Assembly (NCBI GenBank): GCA_010405405.1
Contig: MU004239.1
Coordinates: 670,713 to 734,712 of the forward strand
DNA: 64,000 bases
Direction of reading: 5' to 3'
DNA from: Microthyrium microscopicum
Lineage: Eukaryota > Ascomycota > Dothideomycetes > Microthyriales > Microthyriaceae
Shown: one piece after another, positions 1 through 10,658 of the stretch
Layout of the letters: every line of letters begins with the position of its first letter
Position numbering within the stretch: position 1 is the stretch's first letter
The notes under the pieces: generated by a model
Databases searched by the model: none
Told to the model about the DNA's origin: nothing
Seen by the model: the letters and a program-made list of their open reading frames with translations, nothing else
Translations under genes and position numbers: made by a program

Positions 1-220
1 CGTTAGATAGTTAGAGCTTTTATGTGATTGTCTGGGGTAAACGTCATTAATCCAATAACACCGGCCGCTATGCGCTGCCATACTACTCATTAAAGCACGA
101 AACACCTTCGTGATTTACGAGGCATTTCAAATATCTCGCCCAACAACAAACACCCACAACCAAATACTGGCGAAATAGTCTCCTTCGAAATCATTTCAAA
201 CCCCCGATCTGCTTCATGAG

Positions 221-626
221 ATGGCTTCAGCAGTATCAGCCATTCGCTACAAACTTGTCTACATGGTCCCAGCCTCTGCGCTGGCCGTAACGAAAGCTGC
301 AATCTTCTCTGCTGGAGCTGGACGGTTTCCTGGAGAGCAATATACAGAATGTGCTTTTACATGCGTAGGCAAAGGCCAATTTCGGCCCGGCGATCAGGCA
401 AATCCACACATTGGCAAGATTGGAGAATTGGAAGAAGTTGAGGAGGCAAGAGTTGAAATTGTTTGTTTCAGTGAGGACGTTGTGAAGCCAGCGGTCAAGG
501 CACTGAAAAAGTAATTCGACCCCCAAACGACTGAATATGTTTTATGGAAACAGACGACTAACGTAAGGTAGAGCACATCCGTATGAGACTCCTGCGTACG
601 AGGTCTATAAGCTCGAGGATTTCTGA
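221..626 (+). CDS. NIF3 C-terminal-like (YqfO/CutA-like fold) small protein, 2 exons
   Basis: Exons 221-510 and 572-626, giving 114 aa. Exon 1 encodes the pattern YKLVYMVPASAL...AGAGRFPG...TECAFT...GQFRPG..ANPHIG, which I recognise as the small stand-alone domain related to the NIF3 C-terminal insert. The first frame stops after ALKK. A donor at 511 (GTAATT) joined to an acceptor ending at 571 restores the ending AHPYETPAYEVYKLEDF, which is what this family normally has (HPYEEPAY). That makes the two-exon model much better than a 97-aa single exon. In the family this domain binds small ligands or metals and its role in fungi is unclear. No signal peptide or membrane segment is seen. The family call is from remembered pattern. 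Confidence 0.85.
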
Positions 627-1784
627 ATTGAAGCATGCTTCAATTTGTACTCGACCCACTAGGACTGGTACTTCATTTATGCGACAAGACTAAAAGAATA
701 AGTCAAACCTTTTGCTGCTATGGGTCCTCAAGGGTACACGCTGGCCCGCTGCTGTGATCAAGAATCACTGTAGCCATATGTGTAGAAACTATCATAGGTT
801 TGAATACCGACGCAAACAAATACCATAATATTGTTCTCACTGTTTGATAGCCCTTTCTTCGCAGCAGTCCAGCAAACAGGCGATCTTTTTTAAGTGGCCA
901 ACGAATACTATATCTTTGAATCATTCGGTACATCTTGGGAAAACCCCTTTAAAGTCCTCTCCGTGGCCAGCAGGCCAAAATCGTCACTCAACAAAATCTT
1001 GTAAGGTGAACGCGTTTGTCCGGCACAGGCAGAGCATTGAGCGGCCTTTTTCAGTATGAAATGAAGACTTGGCGCTGAGTGAAAAGTCTTCACTTGCAAT
1101 GATATCATACGTTGTTCCATCTCCACATACGCCTAAATTTGCGCACATCGAGCAAAGATACTGCTGTGCGGCTGGCTCCATAGAGAGAATGTTTATGCTG
1201 ATGTTCTGTAGATACAGCTTGTTAGTATGTCAGCAATCTCTCGCTTCTGCTCTTGTCGTCCATTATTTATTCAAAAGCATGGCCCAAGGAACTGGTCAAA
1301 TATGGATGAGGCTGTGATGTCCGCTGCGGCATGATATTAGGATTCATGTATGGTGCCTGACTAAAGAAGGAGGTATAATGGCGTAAGAGAACAGTAAGGG
1401 GACAGAGTCCTCTCAATTTGTTGAATGAAAAGACCTCTTGCTACTGTACTTTTGAGAGCAGACGAAGTGGGTTTAAGGTTTTGGCCTCAGGGAAAGAGCG
1501 TAATAGTCCTGCCTTCCGTTTCCAAACAATCTTGATACATGCGTGCCGCGCTTCAAATGAACTAGAACAACCCTATTGCAACTTCAATGCAATTTTTCGT
1601 AAAATGCAATCTGGTGAAGCAATCCTCATAGGTTGGTACCATTATTACCTAGCTAAGTATGCACAATTGTGACCGTATGCTTAGATTTATCTATGCTCAA
1701 AGTAGCAGAACAACGCAACCAAACAACATTTCAGGGTATCCTGTAACGCAAAACTCCTCGCTAACTCGAGCAAATCGTCCACAA
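627..1784. other. intergenic, no gene seen
   Basis: About 1.2 kb between two genes whose 3' ends face each other. Short frames on both strands have no recognisable motif or splice pattern. I see no RNA gene or repeat. Confidence 0.5.
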
Positions 1785-3325
1785 TCAATGACCTACAACC
1801 TCTCCTGGCTGACCTTCGCCCAGATTCGGAAAGAAGAATGCACTGATCGCAATGATGACATAGACAAGGACACACAAAGCACCTTCCAGGTAGTTGCTCT
1901 TCTTGTCTCGCAGGAAGCCGCCAACCACTAAAATGGCCAAGATGAGAACAATGCAGTCAAATTGGTTGAAGTTGAGGTCCATGTTGATATGCAGGCCCCA
2001 TCCAACGAACACTACCAAGGGAGCATTGAATAGAGCAGTTTGAATCGATGCGCCGAGAACATGAGAGAGTGCAAAGTTCATTTGGTTGTCCCAGGCTTCG
2101 TCGACGGCAGTGATGTGCTCTGCTGCTTTTTCCACCAGAGGGACCAGAATGAGACCGAGGAAACTATCATAAATTAGCTCATGTACTGGACAATGTCTTA
2201 TAAGGAACTTACGCATCCTGGACACCGCGATGAACGATGTACTCGATTCTATGCACCAAAAATATGGCCATGAATGATACCATAGTCAGAGCAAAGGCGA
2301 CAGCGATAAGCGACTCAACGAGTGTCAGTTTTGGTTTGACCATGTCACGGTGACCATCTGCGTCCCTTGCTTCGTCTTCCATGAGGAGATCTTCGTACAG
2401 GCCCTTGTGGCTCCGGGTTTGGTACCAAGTGAAGAAGCAGTACGCTATGAACAAGACAATGGCACAGTTGCGGCTGATTTGAACCACAGTGCGTGCGGCC
2501 TCTTCGGTAGCCATGTTGGTATTGTTTAGAGCTGCACTGAACGCAGCGGGCACAATAAGTCTGAACATCGTTAGCATAAAACAAGTCTAGGGCGAAAGAA
2601 ACACGTACCCCATTCCAGCGACCAGCATCAGATTACTACCGACTTCCGACACTGCCTCATGAAATTCTTGTTCATCACGACGGAGTCCGCCAGCGAAGAA
2701 ACATAGTCCCAAGCATAGTAGCAAATTGGCCAAGATGGATCCCAGAATGGCGGCCTTGATAATTGGTACTCCCGCATCGCCCTCCTTGATCAGAACCATA
2801 AACACTATTATTTCAACGACTGATCCGAATGTCGTTTCGAGAAAGACGCCGAGAACATGAGGGACTTTTCGAGCGAGTTGTTGACCAGCGAAACCGAGAA
2901 GGTTGGCGGCAGGGACCATGGCGATGTAGGGAATGATGAAGTTCCATAAGTCTTCTTCTTTTCGAGCATAATGCTATTATATCAATTAGCAAGGCTGAAT
3001 TGACAGGGCTGCATGGAGAAACCTGCGAGAGCGAAAGCTACAGGGACAAACGGCCATAGAATATTGACGCCCTGTTGTACAACCGTTAGCATTTGAACTA
3101 CAATGTTTCTATCCCAGGAGATATTACCTTGGACAATGTACAGCTAGAATTGAAGCAAATGCGAACAAAATGCCAGGGATGAAATCCGCTCCGACCACTT
3201 TCACCCTTTGGTCTGACTTGTTTGATATCTTTCAGCGTGCCTGTGCCATTATGCGTCGGTAGAGAGTCGCCATCCCGATGTGGTGGAGTGCTTGTTTCAT
3301 AAGGTTCCTGTTTGCGCGAATCCAT
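1785..3325 (-). CDS. vacuolar-type H+/Ca2+ exchanger (CAX/VCX1 family), 5 exons
   Basis: Exons on the minus strand are 3325-3128, 3071-3027, 2973-2609, 2560-2213 and 2163-1785, giving 444 aa. The protein begins with a hydrophilic tail and the typical GFHPWHFVRICFNSSCTLSK, then LWPFVPVAFAL. The first exchanger repeat contains the alpha motif GVFLETTFGSVVEIIVF and the second repeat has FVGWGLHINMD. These are signatures of the cation/H+ exchangers that load Ca2+ into the vacuole. About eleven hydrophobic segments are visible. The phase works only if intron 2 starts with GC rather than GT: the GT three bases downstream leaves exon 3 out of frame. The stop lies right after the last membrane segment, with a short GEGQPGEVVGH tail. 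The neighbour is a divergent FSH hydrolase with no obvious functional link. Confidence 0.93.
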
Positions 3326-3972
3326 TTTGAAGGTTGTTGCAGTGTAGAATTCAGCGGTTGAAGAGTTGTGGTGGTGATGAGGAAATTGGGAGTAGTTAAG
3401 TCACCCCACACTCAGCAAGGAGACTGGACGACAGTAATGAACGAAGGTGAAAAAGGTAAAACATGGCAGGAAATGATCTAGACGTGTTCTTCTGCGTTGT
3501 TCGATGTAGGCCAAGAGTCCAAGACGGGTTGAAGGGGCAATGATGGGAAAGCGCGCGCCAGCCATGTTACCAGCCAAGAATCTCGCCAAGCCAATTTCTT
3601 CACCTCTACATCAAATAGCCTTATTAAAGGGCATGACGCCGCCATTCTATTTTCAATTTTACCAACTTCTCCCCGACGCGGATTGCTGCCTGTAAGCCAA
3701 CCTCGCGAAGACACTCATACCGGGGTGGTCGTGATTGCGATTGAAGGCTGGAAGTTGGAAAGGTTCATGAATCTTGCCGGTACGGACAACGACGGAGATA
3801 GGGGGGCAGCGCGTGGTTTTAGTTGCTACCGTACTCTAGTACTTTGGTGTACCATTAAATTCTCTCCTCGGCAGGAAATGCTGCTTCCTTCTGCAACTTC
3901 CAGCTAATTTCATTCCAATACTCGGACTTTTCTGCTGGATTCCCGAGTAACAATTCGCAGAGGCTGGTCAAC
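3326..3972. promoter_or_regulatory. shared divergent promoter region
   Basis: This 650-nt gap separates the start of the exchanger (minus) from the start of the FSH hydrolase (plus) and must hold both promoters. No clear TATA box or operator could be picked out. Confidence 0.5.
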
Positions 3973-4764
3973 ATGGCCTCTGTGCCAAAACAACGCATAG
4001 CTTGCTTCCATGGCGGAGGATCCAACGGCCAAATTTTAGAAGTCCAATGCGCAAGACTACAAAATGTGCTTCGATCCGAGTTTGAATTTGTCTACTTCGA
4101 CGCTCCATTCAAGCGTAGTGCTGGACCTGGTATCTTACCAATATTTGCTGATTACGGCCCATTTCGATCATGGCTCAAACCAGACGGTGACGAGACCGAG
4201 CTGCTCTATGGTAGTGGTTTCGATACCACTGGCGCGGATGGAATCGATCGTGCCTGGTCTTTGATGCGAGAAAGAAGGAAGACAGCGCGAGATGAGTGGG
4301 TTGGAGTTCTTGGTTTCAGTCAAGGAACAAGAATAGCGAGCGGGTTGCTTCTAGATCAACAGCATCGAAAAGAGCTAGGGCAGTCTCATGATTTCGATCT
4401 CAAGTTCGGGGTCATCTGCATGGGTAGTGGTGCTCCTATCAAATCCGAGGCGGGACATGGTATGTTCCGATTAACTTTATATCAGTTGGGCAGTGTTCTG
4501 GAAACTGGGCTGATTATACGAATAGTTGCTAAATCAATGAATGCTTCATTACCTGATCCCATTCTTATTCAATCACCTACGATACATCTTCATGGACTCA
4601 AAGATGTCAATCTCCCTGGAGGCAGACTGCAGATGGCACAGTACTTTGAACCATCCAGCGCAACATTGTACGAAATTGATTATCATCATGCGATGCCTTG
4701 GGTACAGAAAGAGATTGAGTATTTGGCTGATCTAATAAAAGAGGCATACAAATCTAGAACTTGA
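3973..4764 (+). CDS. FSH-family serine hydrolase
   Basis: Single exon, 263 aa. The start context CAACATGG is good. The protein opens with RIACFHGGGSNG (oxyanion-hole region of the FSH fold) and carries the nucleophile elbow GFSQG with Ser near residue 116. The other triad members are probably the Asp in LKDVN and a His in YHHAMPW close to the C-terminus. This is the alpha/beta hydrolase family of yeast Fsh1 (DUF341), whose members act as carboxylesterases or as thioesterases in secondary metabolism. Nothing here points to a biosynthetic cluster, so the substrate is unknown. No signal peptide; probably cytosolic. Confidence 0.9.
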   Translation: MASVPKQRIACFHGGGSNGQILEVQCARLQNVLRSEFEFVYFDAPFKRSAGPGILPIFADYGPFRSWLKPDGDETELLYGSGFDTTGADGIDRAWSLMRERRKTARDEWVGVLGFSQGTRIASGLLLDQQHRKELGQSHDFDLKFGVICMGSGAPIKSEAGHGMFRLTLYQLGSVLETGLIIRIVAKSMNASLPDPILIQSPTIHLHGLKDVNLPGGRLQMAQYFEPSSATLYEIDYHHAMPWVQKEIEYLADLIKEAYKSRT

Positions 4765-5986
4765 ATAAATCGCGGCTCTCAACACAGCTTCCTCTTTGTT
4801 TTCGTCGAGATCTTCGTTGGTAGGATCATTTTCAACACCGTCAGCTTTCCTAAATCGGCACTGGATCCTGTGCAGTATTGTACTCAGTCTTTCACACTGG
4901 CTTAATCCTCTTGAGCCTGTCTCCTGTGTCAACGCTAATCATGTTGAGTCTGGGAAATGGGTATGAAAAGAACACGGCATGGCTTTACTTTTGTGTGAAG
5001 GCTACTTGGGGAAGCAAGGTGTTCCGTCTGTGAATTTTGACGGTGGTCGGGTTTCTCGTAACCTTCACGCTAGTCGAACTTGGTATCCGCTTCGCATCAT
5101 TGCTAATTCATTTTCCTAGCTCATTCTCCAAGGAAGAAACGAACTGGTCTAGGCTGTCATACCCTTTCGGAGAAAAATGCTGTCAAATACGGCTGTTCTT
5201 GAGGAGCTTTGATGCGAATCAGTTTGAGCTGTCATATTAGATGGCCATTATTTGTGTCAAGTCTGCGACGAAGAATACGCTGCTCAAAATTGGAAACGGA
5301 GTGAGCTGCTTCAGATCTCTAAAGTTCCATGATTCTTTCATGTGAGTGGCTGACCTTGTTACACAGATATGATATGTTACCTCTGCCATAGACTAGGATG
5401 GATAGATCTTGAAGCGATAACGAAGCCAATCGTCATCCTCGTTCTCCGTACTAGAGCCAACTTACCTAGGAGGTACGTTCCCGAGGCAGACGCCGTAGAC
5501 TCTCTTCAACAATGTAGTCAAAAGAGCTTTTTCCTTACCCTCGGGCCTCAATTAGTACCTCACCGTACTCTCACCTATAGTGTCTGTACTCTATGGATCC
5601 CTAGGCAGATATTTGTCACATCAAGATGCTGTGCTTCATGTCGTGCTGGGTCTGAAAACTCAAGTTTTGCATTTGGTCGCCCTTGCCTATTATCGGGCAG
5701 CTCTTACCGCCTGTACAGTTGAGAGCTCCTTCCTTTACAGGACATCTTGATGTTGATTTCACATCGCTACTGCCTCCATTGATTAACATTGACTTACCTT
5801 TACTACTGCCTTGTAGGTGCGTATGGTTGCCTGATACATCTCACTCCCCACAGTGCTCCTCAAATTCCTTTGTGTTTCAACAATCTTCCCCCTCTTTACT
5901 CAATCTTGTAATTTCGATACACTCTCTTCCTCTTCTCAGCCTACTAGTTTGACAAGCGTTCTTTCTGCCTCTTCAGTCTTATCAGC
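4765..5986. other. intergenic with pyrimidine-rich leader of the RdRP gene
   Basis: No supported gene in 1.2 kb. The last 200 nt or so (about 5820-5985) are strongly C+T-rich on the plus strand, as is common just upstream of fungal transcription starts. This is probably the promoter and 5' leader of the polymerase gene that starts at 5987. Confidence 0.45.
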
Positions 5987-8900
5987 ATGGAGGTTTTCCT
6001 ATACAATGTCCCGTCCTATTTGAGCGAGAACGCTCTTCAGGGTCAGCTCAAAGCATCACTAAACAACCTTGGTATCTCGAGATACATTTGCGAAAAGGCG
6101 AACAAGAAGAATTTCGCAAGTGTCATCTTTCCACACATTGCTGATGGCCAAAAATTTCTTGCAAAACACGGCGCTCTTGGCAGTGGCAGACAAAGTATAT
6201 CGCGGTTCAACTTTATGGGAGCGCACGTCAAGTGCTCGAAAGGAAAGCGAAGCCAACAAGAGATAGATTTGGTGGTAAAGAGCATGGAATACTTGGACTC
6301 TTCGACTCCTCCAGCCGACGAATCAACCTCTATAGTATTCGAATTGAAAGGTGCAAGCTGCGGGTACACGAGATTTGTCGACAATCAGCTCACGTATGTT
6401 CCGGAAGCATCACTCGCCGATGGACGCTTCGAAGTCTTGAGGTTCTCCAATCGCTTCATCATCGCCAAAACTAGTACCTGGCTCACAAGAATCCCTCGCA
6501 GCACCGTAGTTGAACTGCTTTGGCACATTAGTGGGTCAATAACTCTGACATTGTCGGATGTTCCGCTCTTCTTCACGGAAGCCTCTTCATTATCTGATTT
6601 GTTCACCAGCCTTGGACTGGGAAAACATCTGCCACCACGATGTAGGCTTTCCTGCATCAATGATCAGCATGCTCCTGTTATAGGAAAATGCCTGGTGTAT
6701 CAATTCCAGGTATCACAAACCAATCTTTCAGAGAAGATGCGAGACCTAAAGCAAACGGGAATTCCAGTTACTCACCATCAACTGGATCGCTCTTTGACAG
6801 GCGTGTCTTTTGAGTCAATTGCTGAGCAATCGAACAACCTCAAAGCTGCCCTCGCCAATTGTGCAGCCCAAAATCTGCTCCCTTTTGGCGTGCTCTTCCA
6901 ACTGCATGCACTGGCCGAGAACGCCTATCTTCCTCCAGACACACTCGTCAATCTTACAAAAGTGTTGTGCTCTCACCAAGCAAAGGTTCCGATTTCTGCG
7001 GAAGCCATTCGACAGCTGTTTGAAACCATTGACTGGCCACTTGCGCATGGAAATTCCGATCACTTTTCGGTTGACTCCATTATGGCAATTGTTGAGCAGA
7101 ACGAACATGATTGTCAAAAACTTCGTCCTCCAAGATCTGCCCCAAAGCAAGCAATGATCCATCGCGTTACTGTTACCCCAACAAGAATTACTTTCCACGG
7201 TCCTGAAATTGAGCCTCCAAATCGTATCCTGCGTAAATTTCCAAAGCACCACGATTACTTCATTCGCGTCCAATTCTGTGATGAAAATGGAAAGGACATG
7301 TATTTCAACCCAATGATAAACCTTGATGTCGTCTATGCTCGTTTTCAACATGTTCTGAGAAACGGAGTAGAGATTGCTGGAAGAAACTATGGATTCCTCG
7401 GATTTTCACACTCCTCCTTGAGAAGTCACACAGTTTGGTTCTCTGCTGACTTCAACTACGAAGGGGAGATTCATAGTAATCACACAATCGTCAAGGCCCT
7501 TGGCAGCTTTTCACACATCACATGTCCGGCTAGATGTGCTGCAAGAATTGGCCAAGCATTTACAGAGACACCATTCTCAGTTTCTCTCCAAGATGCTACT
7601 GTTCGAGAGATACCTGACGTGGTCTCCAAAGCAGGTGACCGTGTTTTCAGCGATGGGGTTGGGACGATATCAAAAGACATGATGCACCGGATTTGGCATT
7701 CACTGCCGTTAAAGAAAGCTGCCGCTACTTGCTTTCAGATAAGACTTGGTGGAATCAAGGGAATGTTAGCTCTTGACGATCGACTAGCGGGAACTACTTT
7801 ACAATTCCGAAAATCGATGGAGAAATTCAAATCTCCTGATTTAGGTTATCTGGAAATTTGTGGGTAAGATTTCAATCGATCTCTTTCGCTGAATGTTACA
7901 CTCATGGTGCCTTTACACTAACGAATCACAGATCTGCCAACAAGCCCATACCACTTGTTCTCAATCGTCAAATCATCAAGATCATGGAGGATCTGGGTGT
8001 TTCCGATAGCTGGTTTCTGAGTTTGCAAATTGCAGCCGTAGACAAGATCAGAGAGGTGACATGCTCTGTTCGCAATACAGCAGATTTCATCAAGCAGAAA
8101 GATATTGGCGAATCGCTGAACTTGTACAAACTCATTCAACATTCCGGATCCCTCAAAGCCAACTACAAATCCGAACCATTCTTGCGTCGAGTTGTGGAGG
8201 CAGGTATACTGCGGGAGCTGCGCTTGATCAAGCACAAAGCTCGCATTCCAGTTATAAAAGGGATTAAGCTATACGGTATTATGGACGAGACAGGTTTACT
8301 TCAAGAAGGTCAAGGTATGTTCAATCATCTACAATCACGATTTCGCCGCGACTGGACGGAGCACCGCTTTTGAAAGCACAAGGCCCTCCTTTAGACATCG
8401 CTTACTATGAAACTTTACTAAATGCTTACAGTATATGTCACTTTCGATCGAACAGAGCTAAACGGCGATCCTCCTGGACCAGGACGACTGATTGTGAGCA
8501 GGGCCCCGGCCCTTCACACAGGAGATGTTCGGATCGCAGAAAATATTGCACCAGTAGAGGGCCATACTCTAGGCAAGCTGCGAAACTGTATCGTGTTCAG
8601 CAGAAATGGTAGCAGAGACTTGCCCAGTCAGCTGAGTGGTGGAGATCTTGATGGAGATTATTACGATGTCATTTGGGATCCAGCGCTTCTTCTACAGAGA
8701 ATCACTGTCACTTCACCAGCAGATTATCCTCGTGTTGAGCCCATGAACATTGGTAGAGAGGTGAGTCTTATCTGTCAGCCATGACAGCGTTTCAAGGTTT
8801 TGATGCCTTGGAATATCGTGCTACAGGTTTTGATCAAATTGAGATTCATTTACATCCCCATTGTTCAATGTTCGTTGCTAACAACGTCAGGTCACGAAAG

Positions 8901-9953
8901 ATGACATGACCAGTTTCTTTGTGGACTTTATGAAAACTGACCAGCTTGGTATGAGCTTCCTCCGCCTCTGGTCTTTTGCTTAGCTAATCGTTTTCAGGTG
9001 TCGTTGCAACCCGACATATGATTCTGGCTGACCAGCATGAGGAGGGAACTCACCATCCAGATTGTTACAAACTAGCCGAGCTCCATTCCACTGCCGTTGA
9101 CTTCTCAAAAACTGGCATTCCAGTTTCATTCAAAGACATCCCGAAAGCTAACAAATACCGACCTGACTTCTTTGCAACTCATTCGAAGGTGCATATCTAC
9201 GACAGAAAGGATCTTGAGTTTGAGGAGCCAGCAGTATCGGCCTACAACGAGGACGAAGATGATTCAATGTCCAACGTTAAGTACTATCGATCTGAAAAGA
9301 TCTTAGGAAAGCTGTACCGGGCCATAAATGAACAGCAGATCTGGCAAGAGAACGTCAAAGGTCCTAGTGATATTGCGGGTAAGTTCTGAAAGGTTGATGT
9401 AACTGCGTTTGATATGACTTCTGACTAATAAACTGAAGATGGTCAATTCTGGGTAGAGTTCACGAGAACTTGCCTTGAGAGATGCCGCAAAATGACCCCC
9501 ATCGACTGGAATCGGCGCCGAAAAGAAGCAAAACTCCTCCGGAGCTCATACGACGACGCCATGGTAGCCGCCATGGACAACTACTCTGAGCATCCTATCT
9601 ACCCGCTGACAGAGCTTGAGGTAGTCCTTGGCTACATCTTCAACAAGTCAGGAGTACAGACGCATCGTCAGCGTGATCGCTCAACTCGACTCAAGGACGA
9701 GTTTGACCGAATCAGCACCTGGATTGTGAGTCGCATCCGGGGCTACGATGATGACAATACAGCGCCAAGTATAGGTCTCGAAATGAGAGTCGATGCGCTT
9801 GAGCTTGGCCTTGCCTGCGTTTTTGTTGGTAGGGAGGAAGTTGATGATAGTCACCGACGACGTGGCTATGAACGACTGCAAAGCTTCAAGGTCGTGGCTG
9901 CCTGTTCGTTGCTAGCGGATATAGAGTCGATGGAGTGGGGCCGAAGTCTTTGA
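5987..9953 (+). CDS. RNA-dependent RNA polymerase (eukaryotic RDR family, RNA silencing), 6 exons
   Basis: Exons 5987-7863, 7932-8314, 8432-8760, 8891-8948, 8998-9378 and 9439-9953, all with GT-AG borders and consistent phase, giving 1180 aa. The catalytic loop QLSGGDLDGDYYDVIW (DLDGD near residues 825-829) is the metal-binding site of cellular RDRs. RIGQAFTETPFSV, GDRVFSDGVGTIS and RLGGIKGML are further conserved blocks. The N-terminus (MEVFLYNVPSYLSE) looks like an RRM-like domain. That start, and the lack of a long N-terminal extension, resemble the SAD-1/Rdp1 clade more than QDE-1, but the clade is my inference. It would make double-stranded RNA from single-stranded templates to feed Dicer. 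The frame looks intact and functional. Confidence 0.95.
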
Positions 9954-10231
9954 TTTGGCATTACTGTGAGAGTTTAGAATGGTTGGAGGGATGCGCTTCA
10001 GGTGGTGGATGTGAGGTGAGAGATCTCGTTTGTATGTCACGATGTATGAACCATTATTCTCAACTTCCAGCTTTTGACCGGGAAAGTGTACTATTAAATC
10101 ACAATAACAACAAAGTTGAATGAAAATTGCGTCTCCCATGTTGATATCGTAAACTCTCGGCTAAAGGTATTCCTTTCTAATCTCAAGCAAGTCATTTCAG
10201 TTCCACGTTCTTCAAACTCATCGCCTTGTCG

Positions 10232-10541
10232 CTAAAAGCATTCAGAGTGACTATGACCTTCGCGATGGCAACCATCGTGTCCGCATCGAATGCATTTTTC
10301 ATGCCATTCACGTTCCCAGCCTCCCAACATTAGAAAAGACAATCAACTAGGATGGTTCAGACTTACGTTCGCAGTCACGATGCCTCTCATGACGGTATCG
10401 TCTACGCTCGTTATCGCAATCTTCTCTCCATCCATTCGCCGTTTGATTGACGAGACTGACAGTGCCGTCTTCAGTGATTGGCTTAGCCACAACGACCAGA
10501 GGTGCTAGAAGGAGAGCAATTATGGAGAGGTTGAAATGCAT
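10232..10541 (-). CDS. small secreted Cys/His-rich protein, 2 exons
   Basis: Exons 10541-10367 and 10320-10232, giving 87 aa. The first 19-20 residues (MHFNLSIIALLLAPLVVVA) form a clear signal peptide. The mature part of about 68 aa is very charged and rich in Arg, His and Glu. It has six cysteines, several within the block KCIRCGHDGCHREGHSH. The donor GTAAGT at 10366 and an acceptor ending GGGAG give a 46-nt intron and a sensible second exon with a stop. Size, secretion and cysteine count fit the loose class of candidate effectors or metal-binding secreted peptides. I recognise no family and assign no function. Confidence 0.7.
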
Positions 10542-10650
10542 GTCGAATGATGTCTGTGTTTGCGATAAGGGGTTGAAGAATTGAGGTGAGTCGTGTTTAT
10601 GAAAGGCGTTTTTGTGTGGCAGAGATTTCTATCCATAACAGATGTCTCTC

Positions 10651-10658
10651 TTTATATA
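10651..10658 (-). promoter_or_regulatory. TATA box of the small secreted protein gene
   Basis: TATATAAA on the minus strand, about 110 nt upstream of the ATG at 10541. The position fits a core promoter with a leader of roughly 80 nt. Confidence 0.55.

Noticed and set aside
221-514. 97-aa single-exon version of the NIF3-like gene
   Set aside because: The typical family ending HPY(E)xPAY lies just downstream in a second exon with a proper intron between.
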